Source of the DNA: Aureococcus anophagefferens
Taxonomy: Eukaryota; Sar; Pelagophyceae; Pelagomonadales; Pelagomonadaceae
Assembly: GCF_000186865.1 (NCBI RefSeq)
Contig: NW_008705580.1
Span: 213,497 to 262,313, forward strand
Reading direction: 5' to 3'
Length of the DNA: 48,817 nt
Part shown: piece after piece, positions 16,951-26,071 of the stretch
Layout: every line of letters begins with the position of its first letter
Position numbering within the stretch: position 1 is the stretch's first letter
Notes under the pieces: generated by a model
The model's input: only the letters and a program-made list of their open reading frames with translations
The model's database searches: none
What the model was told of the DNA's origin: nothing
Position numbers and translations under genes: made by a program

Positions 16951-18496
16951 ATGCGTGCATCTTCGGTGTCTTCCCTCGCGCTTGCGGCGCTCGTCGCCTT
17001 CGCCGAGGCCGGCGCGCCCGGCTCCAAGGGCGACCGGAACCGCCGCCACGCGATCCTGGGCCTCTCGGAGCGCGACGGCGCCTTCGTCCTCGGCCGCAAG
17101 CCCGTGGCGCGCATGCACGACTCGTCCGGCGCGTCCGGCGGCGGCGGCCCGCCGCCCGGCGGCGGCCCGCCGCCCTCCGGCGGCGGCATGCCGCCCGACG
17201 GCGAGATGGGCGGCACGGACAACGCCGGCGGCGCGACGCCGTCGTCGTCGTCGCCGCACGCGGGGGCGATGCTCGGGAGAGTCGGCGGGACGACGGTCGC
17301 CACGATCGCCGGCAAGGAGGACATGACGACGTCCGACGGGGCCGCGGACCAGGACATCTACGGCCCCTTCGAAGCGGGGTTCACGTCCGCGCAGGACTTC
17401 ATCCTCGAGGCGCTCGGCTGCGCCACGCCGTCCGACGGCTACGTGCCGGGCGGCGGCGACCGGCGTCCCGCGGCCGCGACGAATGTCCCGGGGTTTCGAC
17501 CGCCGAAACGGATGACGCGCTCGGGTAGGCATCGACACGGTCACGGCCGAGTCCATGGTCGGCTACGCCTGCGGCGTCGAGCTGCCCCGCTACGACGCAA
17601 GCGGCAACTACATCTCGCTCATCGACGAGTGCGGCGGGCACACGAGAGAGTAGTCGGCGGCCCGCGTCGTCGTCCGACGCGCCCCGACGCCCCGTCCCCC
17701 CCCGCAGCCACTACCACGAGCGCCTGAGCTGCCTCTACGACGACAGCCTCTCGGGCCACAGCACGCAGGTCGGCGCGGCGACGGACGACGCGTCGACGCC
17801 CATCTTCGGGAGCTACGAGGACACGGACGTCCACCCGGAGGACCTCGACGCGTGCGGCGCGCACTTCGGGCCGACGCCGGACTCGGGCGGCGTGGACGTC
17901 TACCACCACCACGTCCAGGAGAAGCCGCCCTTCATCGTCGGCTGCTTCGGCCCCAGCGACGACGGCGGGCCCGTGACCTACGACGAGTGCGTGTCCTACT
18001 ACTCGGGCTGCGACCAGGACTGGTACGAGGTGACGACGCAGGACGGCGTCACGCGCAACTACGACCTCTGGCGCGCCGCGGCGCGGGCGACGCGTCGAGC
18101 GACGTTCGCGAAACCCGTCGCGCCGTAGGTGCCCCTGCTACGTCGACGGCTTCTCCGACCCCGCCGACGCGTCGGGTCCGACGCCGCGGCCCACGGCGCC
18201 GCCGCCGACGCGGTCGCCGACGGCGAAGCCGACGGCGGCGCCGTCGCCCGCGCCGACGGCCACGCGGCGCACGGTCGTCCGCGGCGCCCTCGAGCTCGCC
18301 GGCCTCTCGCTCGCGGACGCGGAGGCGCAGGCGGCCGTCCTCGCGTCCGCGATCCTCCTCGCGGCCGGCGCGGACGAGGCCACGGCGGCCGTGGCGCTGA
18401 GCTTCGCGGCGCTCGCGGGCCGCCGGCGCCTCGACGAGGGCGTCGAGGTGACCTACGACCTCACGGTCCTCGCGCAGGACGGCGACGAAGCCGGCG
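16951..18496 (+). CDS. secreted YHYH-domain protein, interrupted by an assembly gap
   Basis: ATG at 16951 begins a signal peptide (MRASSVSSLALAALVAFAEA). A Gly/Pro-rich stretch follows, then IYGPFEAGFTSAQDFILEALG. The frame changes three times, each explained by a short intron. Intron 1 ends at TAG 17528, starting at GC 17453 or GT 17465. Intron 2 is 17650-17707 (GTAGTC...CCGCAG, 58 bp, phase 2). Intron 3 is 18071-18128 (58 bp, phase 2, GC donor, TAG acceptor). The joined exons give MVGYACGVELPRYDASGNY, IDECGGHTRDHYHERLSCLY, and VDVYHHHVQEKPPFIVGCFG, the signature of the YHYH domain (function unknown). After that come a Cys-rich segment, a Thr/Pro-rich linker (PTAPPPTRSPTAKPTAAPSP) and a repeat-like surface domain (GALELAGLSLADAEA ... 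RRLDEGVEVTYDLTV). The coding frame runs into the N gap. Probably extracellular. Confidence 0.7.
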
Positions 18497-18546
18497 NNNN
18501 NNNNNNNNNNNNNNNNNNNNNNNNNNNNNNNNNNNNNNNNNNNNNN
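18497..18546. other. assembly gap of 50 Ns
   Basis: Exactly 50 undetermined bases. It hides the 3' end of the YHYH gene, so the true distance may differ. Confidence 0.99.
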
Positions 18547-18569
18547 AGGCGCGCGAGCTCGACGGCTGA

Positions 18570-19828
18570 CGAACGGGCCCCTACGACTCGCCCAAGGTGT
18601 CGGACGCGTCCCTGCGACTCGTTCTGGCTTGCCGACGGTTTCGGGGTCGTTTTCGGTGCCCGAGAGGCGCTGTTTTCGCCGACGAGAAAACGCTGCCGTC
18701 GCGCGGTCTTTTTGGCCGGACCGTCGCGTATGGTCATGCCGACGTGCGCGCGGCCCTTTAGAGCGCCGAAAACGACTCGTGTGTCGTCGCGTAAGGGTCG
18801 GTTTGGGGCTGGATTCCCTCTAGGGATCGGACGAACGCCATCCGATCGCTGCAACACCCTCACAACTGGGCGTGAAAGTTTGCTGGGCCCTTCCTTAGGC
18901 GCACCCGCCGGTGCTTACCAATTTTTCACCATAGAAACTACCATCGTCGCGCGCACTGGCCGACGGCGCCCGCCGCTCCCGGCGTGATCCCCAGCCAACT
19001 CGCTCGGGCCGCTCTCCGAGCAGCTCAGAGAGCATGTGACAAGCTTTGAGACCTTTTACAGCCGCTACAGCATGGATTCCAGCCGTTCCGCTTCCCACGC
19101 GCTCCAGATGTGTTGCGCCGACAACGCGGTGCAAAAGTAGTCGCGCGAACGCGGTCGCGCGCGTCCGAAATCGGCTCAAAAGGGATCGATTTGCGACCAT
19201 ACCCTACGATCCTAGACTTTGCGCGAGTTCGGGCGTGCCAGGAGTCGCAGGGGCGTCGATCGTGTCCTATCGTAACCCCATCGTCGCGCTGCGCAAGCGG
19301 TTCCGCGTCTTGGCGTCCGTCGGCGTTTTGGCAGCGTTCGCGGTCGTGTCGGCGTTTCGGCGCTCGTCTCGAACGCGCGGCCGCGGAGTCGAAACAGTCC
19401 CCGAGGGTGTTCTCGCGGTTCAGTCCGCTCGAGGCGTGTATGGAGCAGACCGCGGTAACAAAACGGCTCTCTATGATGCCACGAGCGGCTCGGAGAGGTG
19501 GGATCGACACGATTTGAGCATATATTCGTCGAGAGCGCGACCGCCGCGCGCCCGCGCGCCCGCGATTCGCTGGAAAAAAGTAGTCAGGCCCACGCGTTGG
19601 GTCTATGCGCCGCGCGTCACGGCTTTACCGCGCTCAAATCGACGCGGTACAGCCGCCGTCTCGGCCAGACGGCGGCGGCGCCAGCGGCTGAAACAGGCCA
19701 AAAGGCAGTGCAGAGGGCTCGATGCTGCGGCGTTGCGAGAGCGATGCTCACGCTATGCGAGGCTACGCAGCCCCTGGCGCGCCCGTAGCGTTGGACTAGC
19801 GTCGCAGCAATCCTCCTGTGCGATCGCG
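18570..19828. other. gene-poor stretch, nothing recognised
   Basis: About 1.26 kb with lower GC and less codon-like periodicity than the flanks. Open frames exist on both strands (for example 19025-19510 minus) but show no domain, no credible start context and no GC3 bias. A hydrophobic stretch encoded near 19300-19360 on the plus strand (RVLASVGVLAAFAVVSAF) could be chance or a remnant. No tRNA, rRNA or repeat array seen. It may contain the YHYH gene's 3' UTR and the cupin gene's promoter. Confidence 0.5.
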
Positions 19829-20887
19829 ATGGCGAGCGCTCGCGCCGTCGTGCGCCGCGTGCGTGCGCTGCGGCCGCGCCGCGACCTCGGCGTGCGTGCG
19901 CTGCGGCCGCGCCGCGACCTCGGCGTGCGTGCGCTGCGGCCGCGCCGCGACCTCGGCGTGCGTGCGCTGCGGCCGCGCCGCGACCTCGACGAGGCGGCCA
20001 TGCTGCAGAGCGCCGAGCCCGTCCTGCTCTGCGCGACGGTCGCCTGCACGCGCCACTGGCCCGCGCTCGCCGCTGTCGCGGAGCTCGGCGTGCGCGGCTA
20101 CCTCGCGCGACTCCCGACGACCGTCGACGTCCGCGCGGCGGCCGACGTCGCGGCGCGCGGCGGCGCGCCGGACGCGACCCGCGGCGCCGGCGTCGCGCCG
20201 GGCGCGCTCGCCCTGTCGCCGGAGACCATCGTCTTCTCGACGGCGCGCGACGCGACGTGGCGCGCGCTGCGGCCGCCCCTCGAGGACGCGCGCTGCGCGG
20301 CGCTCCGGGCGAACTCGCTCCACGGCGTCGTGAGCGTCGCGGGCCCCGGCGGCGGGCTCGGCTACCACCGCCACGGCGCCGCGTGGCTCGCGCTGCTCGG
20401 CGGCGAGAAGCGCTGGCGCCTGCGGCCGCCGTCCGCGCGCGGCGCCGCCGCGCCGCGGGAGGACGACGACGACCAAGGCGCGCTCGAGGCGGTCCAGCGC
20501 GCGGGCGACGTCCTCTGGGTGCCCGCGGGCTGGTGGCACCGCACGCTCGCCGGCGGCGGCGACCTCGCGCTCGCCGTCGGCGGCCTCGGCGCGTCGCCGG
20601 GGTTGATGTGGGCCTGCTCGGAGGGCCTCCTCGGGCCGCTCGAGCGCGCGCCGCGCGAGGCCCTGGACGCGCGCCACGGCCGCGCGCGGTCGACGCTGTT
20701 GCACACGGCGGCGTACCACGGTCATCGCGACGTCGTCGAGTTCCTCCTCGACGCGGGCGCGGCCGGCGGGCCGGGCGCGCGCGACGCGGCCGGGCTGCGG
20801 GCGATAGACTGGGCCCGCCGCCGCGGCCACGGCCGCGTCGTCGACCTGCTCCTCGCCCGCCGCGGCTCGCCGGCCGTGCTAAGCTAA
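19829..20887 (+). CDS. cupin/JmjC-like oxygenase fold with C-terminal ankyrin repeats
   Basis: ATG at 19829, 352 aa; Met at 20000 (MLQSAEPV) is an alternative start past the repeat. Residues 9-53 are four 11-residue repeats (GVRALRPRRDL) from a 33-bp minisatellite. Then comes a Cupin_8/JmjC-type core: GLGYHRHGAAWLALLGGEKRW supplies the metal-binding region, and QRAGDVLWVPAGWWHRTL is the classic final His strand. Family members usually have HxD at the first site; here the candidate reads HxH. They are Fe(II)/2-oxoglutarate hydroxylases or demethylases of proteins. The last ~70 residues form two ankyrin-like repeats (STLLHTAAYHGHRDVVEFLL, then LRAIDWARRRGHGRVVDLLL), suggesting a bound protein partner. 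Whether the enzyme is active is uncertain. Confidence 0.65.
   Translation: MASARAVVRRVRALRPRRDLGVRALRPRRDLGVRALRPRRDLGVRALRPRRDLDEAAMLQSAEPVLLCATVACTRHWPALAAVAELGVRGYLARLPTTVDVRAAADVAARGGAPDATRGAGVAPGALALSPETIVFSTARDATWRALRPPLEDARCAALRANSLHGVVSVAGPGGGLGYHRHGAAWLALLGGEKRWRLRPPSARGAAAPREDDDDQGALEAVQRAGDVLWVPAGWWHRTLAGGGDLALAVGGLGASPGLMWACSEGLLGPLERAPREALDARHGRARSTLLHTAAYHGHRDVVEFLLDAGAAGGPGARDAAGLRAIDWARRRGHGRVVDLLLARRGSPAVLS
19857..19988 (+). repeat. 33-bp minisatellite, four copies, in frame
   Basis: The unit GTGCGCTGCGGCCGCGCCGC + GACCTCGGCGTGC is repeated about four times almost perfectly, encoding GVRALRPRRDL each time. The perfection implies recent expansion. It lies at the N-terminal end of the cupin gene, so it may be coding or 5' UTR. 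Confidence 0.9.
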
Positions 20888-20989
20888 CGTCACGCTACGC
20901 GCCGGGCGACCCACTCTTCGACCCGCTGGGGTGGCGTCGTCCGTTTAAAGCATTACGCCGCGCCCCCGGGCGCGTCCGGGCGCCCGAAC

Positions 20990-21568
20990 CTACGACGAGG
21001 GGAACTCGGCGTCGTTGGACTGGATGATGCCGACGATGATGCCGAAGATGCCGAGCGCGGACGCGAAGATCTCCACGATGAGGATCTTGACGAAGAGGCT
21101 CGCGTCCTGGGCGTCGGCAAGGGCGCAGGAGCTCCCGGCGATGCCCACGGAGATGCCGCTCGCGACGTTCGTGAGCCCCACGGACATGCCGGAGGAGAAG
21201 AGCGCGTAGCCCGCAAAGTACCACTGGTTGTAGTTCCAGTCGTCGGGCAGGCTGCCGGACTTGGTCTCGCCCCCGTCGCCGATCTTGCTCAGGAGCAGGA
21301 TGGCGAGGATGACGCCGTAGATGGCCGTCGCCTCGCAGAAGATGACGGAGATGAGGTTCTTGCTCCGGATGCGCGGCGCCTTGACGGCGGCGCCGACGAG
21401 CGACGACCCCGTGAGCCAGATGCCCCAGGCCGCGCCGACGACGCTCAGGCCGAGGCCGAAGGCGATGCCCATGTAGGCCCAGCCGTAGGGGCTCAGGTTC
21501 GTCAGCACCTCGTCGTAGGACGCGTTGCACGCCGCCGCCTCGCACTCCTGGTACCCGTTCGACGACAT
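20990..21568 (-). CDS. VMA16: V-type H+-ATPase proteolipid subunit c''
   Basis: ATG at 21568 (MSSNGYQECEAAACNAS), 192 aa. Four or five membrane helices are visible: PYGWAYMGIAFGLGLSVVGA, NLISVIFCEATAIYGVILAI, WYFAGYALFSSGMSVGLTNV and LFVKILIVEIFASALGIFGI. The second of these contains FCEATAIYG, with the essential proton-carrying Glu. The GISVGIAGSSCALADAQD loop is typical of the family. Subunit c'' forms part of the V0 rotor ring that pumps protons into vacuoles and endomembrane compartments. The frame is open upstream to 21745, but that leader is Arg-rich and the Met at 21568 matches family starts. It is convergent with the cupin gene, 102 bp apart. Confidence 0.95.
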   Translation of the reverse strand: MSSNGYQECEAAACNASYDEVLTNLSPYGWAYMGIAFGLGLSVVGAAWGIWLTGSSLVGAAVKAPRIRSKNLISVIFCEATAIYGVILAILLLSKIGDGGETKSGSLPDDWNYNQWYFAGYALFSSGMSVGLTNVASGISVGIAGSSCALADAQDASLFVKILIVEIFASALGIFGIIVGIIQSNDAEFPSS

Positions 21569-22660
21569 GGCCGGGGGGCGCGGGCGCGGCGCGTCGGTCG
21601 CAGCGCGCGTCGAGGGCGACGCGACCGAGCGGCGGCGCGGGGCGCGGCGACGAGCGGCGACGAGCGCGTCCACCTCTCGTGCGGCTGTGGCAGCACGTCG
21701 GCAGCTCCAGCGCGATGTCGCCGAAGTTGAGGCAAAAGCTGACATTCGGCGCCCGTCCTCGCAAGGGGATATAAATCTAGATGGGGTGGCAGGCGAAACG
21801 CGAGGTCCTCGTACTACTCGGGGCCGCCGCTAGCGTTTTCTTTCTTCTTCCACGCCGCAGCGCGCGGGCTGAGTGCAACGATGGCGGGTCGCGCGGCGCG
21901 GCGCGGCTGCGGAACCCTTCGACGGGGCGGGGCAGCGAATTTGGGCTGCTGAGATCATTGCGTTGGCTCGCGAGCGCGACGGTTGTTCGGCGGCGGGACG
22001 AGAGGGCGGCGGTGTGAGTCAAGCTGTGCGATATTTTCTTGTCCTTAGAGGTTGGAGGCGCCCTATGGGTACCCGCGGGGGGCTCGAACTCCTTCAGGAC
22101 ACACTTTTCCCACGATCTCAGAGCCTGCGCAGCCCCGGCGCCGACGCACACAGTTTCTCGGGCAGCGTGCGGGCATTCGAGGTCGAGAACTTTTCGTGTC
22201 CTGAGATGCTCGAGCCCATCCATAGGTACCAACGAAGGGCTCTGCAGCGGCAGCAGACGGTCCACGACCATCATCATCGCGAACACGTCCAAGAGCTGCC
22301 CCAAAACCCCCTTCCTCGCGTGGCGCCAAACCGGACACGGTGCCCTCCAGCGCGCCTCGGTTTCCTTCCACCGGACCCGAACCGCCCGGACGCGTAAGTC
22401 TTGTCGCGGGCGCCTTCGCGGGGGAGCGAATACCGCTGCGGTCCGTCTGGGGCCGCGTCGACGACGGCGGCGTCGAAAAGTCCCCGGCCAAAAGTCGTCA
22501 ACATTGCCCCAAAACGATGGGTTGCAGTACGAGGAGCTCGCGCAACATAATCTCGTTGAGCTGCCCCATACTATTTATTACCCCTTGGTCCTCGTCTGGC
22601 ATCGATCGCGACGTGTCGCCCCAGTCCGTCGACGAATCCGTCGTCTGCCCGACCCACACA
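21569..22660. other. 1.1-kb upstream region, no gene seen
   Basis: It lies between the divergent V-ATPase c'' and FYVE-SYLF genes. GC is lower than in coding DNA. Several open frames of 140-175 codons occur on both strands (for example 22063-22491 minus and 21873-22397 plus), but they overlap one another and show no domain or codon bias. A pyrimidine-rich tract lies near 21840-21852. Probably promoters and 5' UTRs. Confidence 0.5.
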
Positions 22661-24388
22661 ATGTCCCAGTTCGAGAGCGGCGGCTTCGACGACTTCGCGC
22701 CGCCGCCGCGCGGCGGCTACGGGGCGCCGCCCCCCGGCCGCGGGCCGCCGCCGGGCGCCTACGGCGCGCCGCCGCCCCGGCACTACGGGGGCTCGGGGAA
22801 CATGACGGCGGGCATCCCGCGCGTCGGCGCGGCGCACGCCGGCCAGCGCTTCGGCGGCGGCGGCGGCCTGCGCCCGAGCGCGCCGACCTGGGTGCCCGAC
22901 GCGTCCGTGACGGGCTGCTCGAGCGCCCACTGCGGGACGCAGTTCGACACGTTCGAGCGGCGGCACCACTGCCGCTACTGCGGCCTCGTCTTCTGCGGCA
23001 AGTGCACGGAGGCGACGAGCCTCATGCCGCCCCAGTGGGAGGGCGGCTGCGGCTTCTCCACGCGCGACCCGCAGCGCGTCTGCGGCCAGTGCCGCCTCGA
23101 GCTCGAGCCGCACCAGCAGAAGTGGATCGAGCAGAACTGCAACGCGAACCGGACCAACGCACTGGACCTCAACGACTCGACGACGCGCTACCTCAACAGC
23201 CCCCTGCGCTTCACGCTCGGCGGCGAGGTGCGGAAGGCGGGCTCCGGGGCGGGACACGCGCGCGAACTTCCCGACGTCAAAGGCTGTTCTCTCGGCCGCG
23301 TGCCACGCGTTTCGGCCGATGTTTGGACGAGCGATCATCATCTCTCGGAACGGCCTCGACGCGTGGATGCTTTTTTCCGGAACGCGCGCGCGCGGAACGC
23401 TCGCACGTCGAATCGCTCGTCTCCCGCGCAGGCGGGCTACGCGCTCAAGAACCTCACGGACGGCGTCAACGTCTGGGACCGCGACCTCGAGTACTTCGAC
23501 CAGCAGCTCCAGGGCGCCGACGGCCTCCTGTTCCTGACGGTGGCGAAGGTCGCGTTCATCTCGGGCATCCGCGTGGGCACGGGCCTCGTCGTCGCGCGGC
23601 TGCCGGACGGGTCGTGGTCCGCGCCGTGCGCGGTCGGGTCGTCGGGCTTCACCTTCGGCGCGGTCGTCGGCGCGGAGATCACGGACATGATCACGGCCGT
23701 CGACGCCCAGGCGCTCGCGGAGCTCTACGACGCGCAGACGACGAAGCTCACGTTCGGCGGCGAGGCGTCGTTCGCCTTCGGGCCGCTGGGCCGCACGGCG
23801 ACGGGCGAGGCCATGGTGGCCACGGACGCGTCGACGGCGACGGCGACGGCCTACAGCCAGAGCCGGGGCTTCTACGGCGGCGTGACCGTCGACGCGTCGC
23901 ACCTCCGCGTCCGCGACGACGTCAACCTCAAGTTCTACGGCAAGCCCGTGTCCGCGGCGGACCTCCTCCGGGGCGCCGAGCGCCAGCCCACGGCCGCCGC
24001 GCCGCTCTACGAGCAGCTCCACGCCTTCTACTCGACGATGAACGCGCGCCTCGCCGCGGCGACGGCGACGAACGCGCCGTCCTACGCGGCGGGCGGCCAG
24101 CCGCCGCCGCAGCCGCCGCCGTCCTACGGCCAGCAGTACCAGCAGCCGCCGCCGCCGCAGCAGTACCAGCAGCAGCCGCAGCAGTACCAGCAGCCCGCGG
24201 CGGCGGCGTCGTCGACGTGGTCCGCGCCGTCGTGGAGCACGCCCCAGAGCCAGCAGTCGACGAACGCCTGGGGCGGCGCGGCGCAGCCGGCGAAGCCCGC
24301 GTCGGGCGGCGGCGGCTTCGACGACATCTTCGGCCCGCCGAAGCCCGCGGCCGGCGGCGCCGCGGACGCGGGCGTCGTCGAGGTCTAG
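22661..24388 (+). CDS. FYVE-SYLF lipid-binding protein
   Basis: ATG at 22661. Exon 1 (22661-23236) encodes a Gly/Pro-rich start and a FYVE zinc finger at about residues 78-150: WVPDAS (WxxD), RRHHCRYCG (the PI3P-binding basic motif), FCGKC and a final VCGQC. Exon 2 (23432-24388) encodes a SYLF/Ysc84 domain: YALKNLTDGVNVWDRDLEYF, GADGLLFLTVAKVAFISG, GTGLVVARLPDGSWSAPCAV, GFTFGAVVGAEITDMI and SQSRGFYGGVTVDASHL. A Gln/Pro/Tyr-rich tail (QQYQQPPPPQQYQQ) and a Trp/Phe-Asp end (GGGGFDDIFGPPKP) follow. SYLF domains bind phosphoinositides and actin at endocytic sites, so an endosome-membrane role is expected. The 195-bp GC-AG intron (23237-23431) is introner B. It happens to stay open in frame, so retention would insert 65 residues. 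Spliced length 510 aa. Confidence 0.88.
   Translation: MSQFESGGFDDFAPPPRGGYGAPPPGRGPPPGAYGAPPPRHYGGSGNMTAGIPRVGAAHAGQRFGGGGGLRPSAPTWVPDASVTGCSSAHCGTQFDTFERRHHCRYCGLVFCGKCTEATSLMPPQWEGGCGFSTRDPQRVCGQCRLELEPHQQKWIEQNCNANRTNALDLNDSTTRYLNSPLRFTLGGEVRKAGSGAGHARELPDVKGCSLGRVPRVSADVWTSDHHLSERPRRVDAFFRNARARNARTSNRSSPAQAGYALKNLTDGVNVWDRDLEYFDQQLQGADGLLFLTVAKVAFISGIRVGTGLVVARLPDGSWSAPCAVGSSGFTFGAVVGAEITDMITAVDAQALAELYDAQTTKLTFGGEASFAFGPLGRTATGEAMVATDASTATATAYSQSRGFYGGVTVDASHLRVRDDVNLKFYGKPVSAADLLRGAERQPTAAAPLYEQLHAFYSTMNARLAAATATNAPSYAAGGQPPPQPPPSYGQQYQQPPPPQQYQQQPQQYQQPAAAASSTWSAPSWSTPQSQQSTNAWGGAAQPAKPASGGGGFDDIFGPPKPAAGGAADAGVVEV
23244..23430 (+). mobile_element. introner element B (TIR element acting as FYVE-SYLF intron)
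   Basis: Flanked by a perfect 8-bp duplication GGCGGGCT (23236-23243 and 23431-23438), 9 bp if the preceding A is counted. The ends are imperfect inverted repeats: GCGGGACACGCGCG near 23249 against the complement of CGCTCGTCTCCCGC near 23414. The intron as spliced starts with the GC of the left duplication (23237) and ends at the element's own CAG (23429-23431), restoring GTG CGG AAG | GCG GGC TAC. The interior is clearly homologous to element A: GTCAAAGGCTGTTCTCTCGG from about 23275, TTTGGACGAGCGATCATCAT near 23322, and CGCGCGCGGAACGCTCGCAC near 23385. It is sense to the host gene, opposite to element A. Confidence 0.82.
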
Positions 24389-24412
24389 GCTCCCCCCCCT
24401 TCCCCGCGCCTT

Positions 24413-26040
24413 TTACTCGTCGTCCGAGTCCGGCGGCGGCTTCGTCGCAGGGAAGATCGTGTGGACGAGGCGCCGGTTCGCGGCGAGGTCCGGCGGCCGC
24501 ATCTTCGTGTTGAGGCCGCCGAGGCCGAGCGCCGCGGCCTCGAGGGACGCCGGGTCCGCGAGCTCCGTCTTCCGGAGGACGATGTTGAGCTTGCGGTTGC
24601 GCCAGAGGGCCGCGAGGCGCGAGTAGGACGACCAGAAGGAGCCGAGGATCTCGCCGCAGGCCGCGAGCGCGAGCAGGTCGACGAGCGCGTCCTGGCAGCC
24701 GTCGACGCCGACGCGGTTCGCCTGTGCCGAAACCAACCACTGGTTTGGGTGGTCCTGACCAAACTTGAGAATTCTCTAGCTCGGTCAAATCGAAGTCGAT
24801 TCGGCTGATTTTTGGACGGATCGATCGCTCTCGTCGAGTTCTCGAAGCCCAGCCGAAGAACTTGTGTCAAAACATTCGAATACGCTCATATTGAAGTCGG
24901 GTTGAAGATTTGGTTTCGGCACAGCGGTTCGCGTAGCCGTCGACGGCCGTGCGCTTCGCCGACGTGACGACGTCGATCTTGCCCCGCCAGGTCTCGAGGA
25001 AGGCCGCCTCGACGGCCGCGTCGTCCGTCGCGAGGTAGATCTTCGACGGCGGCGCCGGCCGCGCGAGGCGCGCGGCGACCCAGTCGTCGAAGAGCTCCGG
25101 CGGCGAGTGGATGATGGACGCCGCGTTGTCCGTGCGGCGCACGTGGACCGCGAGCGCGCCGTCGAGTGCGGGCACGCGCGCCGCGACGGCGTCGATGGGC
25201 TCCAGCGTCCTCAGGTACGCGGAGCGGAACGCCTCGATCGTGTCCGCGTCGTCTTTCGGGTTGTTCGCGGGCGACCGCGTCGCCAGGAGCTCGTCGACGC
25301 CGCAGCAGGGCCCGCCGTCGCCGCCGAGGTCCTTGGCGCCCGGCGGGTAGAAGAACTCGTCCGTCTCGAGCGCGACGACGTCGACGTTGCCCGCGACGCC
25401 GACGTTGCCCTTGGCCGCGCGGCGGGTCAGCTTCAGAGCCCTGCCGAGCTTGTCGACGTCCCGGCAGACGCGGCCCGCCTCGCAGGCCTTGGCGAACCGC
25501 TCCGCCGTGACCGACGCCGTCCGCGTCTTGAGGCGGTCCGCGTCCGCCTCCAAGACTTTCCTCGCGAGCGTCGCGCGGACGCCGACGTCGGGGACGGCCG
25601 CCGCGACGTCGTCGAGCGTCGCCTTCGAGAGATCCAAGGACCCCAGCTCGACGATGCGCGGGTGGGGCTTGAACAGGTCGGAGAAGCGGCAGCCGCAGGC
25701 GACGTCGGGCACCCAGTCGAGCGCGATGCGGATCTCGCCGGGCGCGTAGCCGAGCGCGCGCTCGACGTCGTCGACGTAGAAGAGCGCCGCCGTCAGCGCG
25801 CGCAGGCGGTTGCAGAGGCCCTGGAGGGGCTTGAGCAAAACGAAGCGCAGGCGCCGCACGCTGCCCGCGGCGTACGCGGGCGCGTGGACGAGCTCGTGGC
25901 GGCCGCAGGCGTCGCAGTGGTAGCCGTCCGCGGCGATGCGGAGGCCGTTCTCGGCGCAGCGGCGGATCGTGAACCGCTTGCAGTCGTCGCGGCCGTGGCA
26001 GCAGGGCCCGGCCTCGGGGGGGACGGCCCTGAAGCCCACG

Positions 26041-26071
<31 letters not shown>

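Noticed and set aside
19046..19828. Upstream extension of the cupin frame (about 260 extra codons)
   Set aside because: It has no coding bias or domain and ends in a region with many alternative frames; the Met at 19829 starts the recognisable protein.
21777..22491. Overlapping frames of 140-175 codons on both strands
   Set aside because: Mutually overlapping, no domain, no GC3 bias; treated as upstream DNA.
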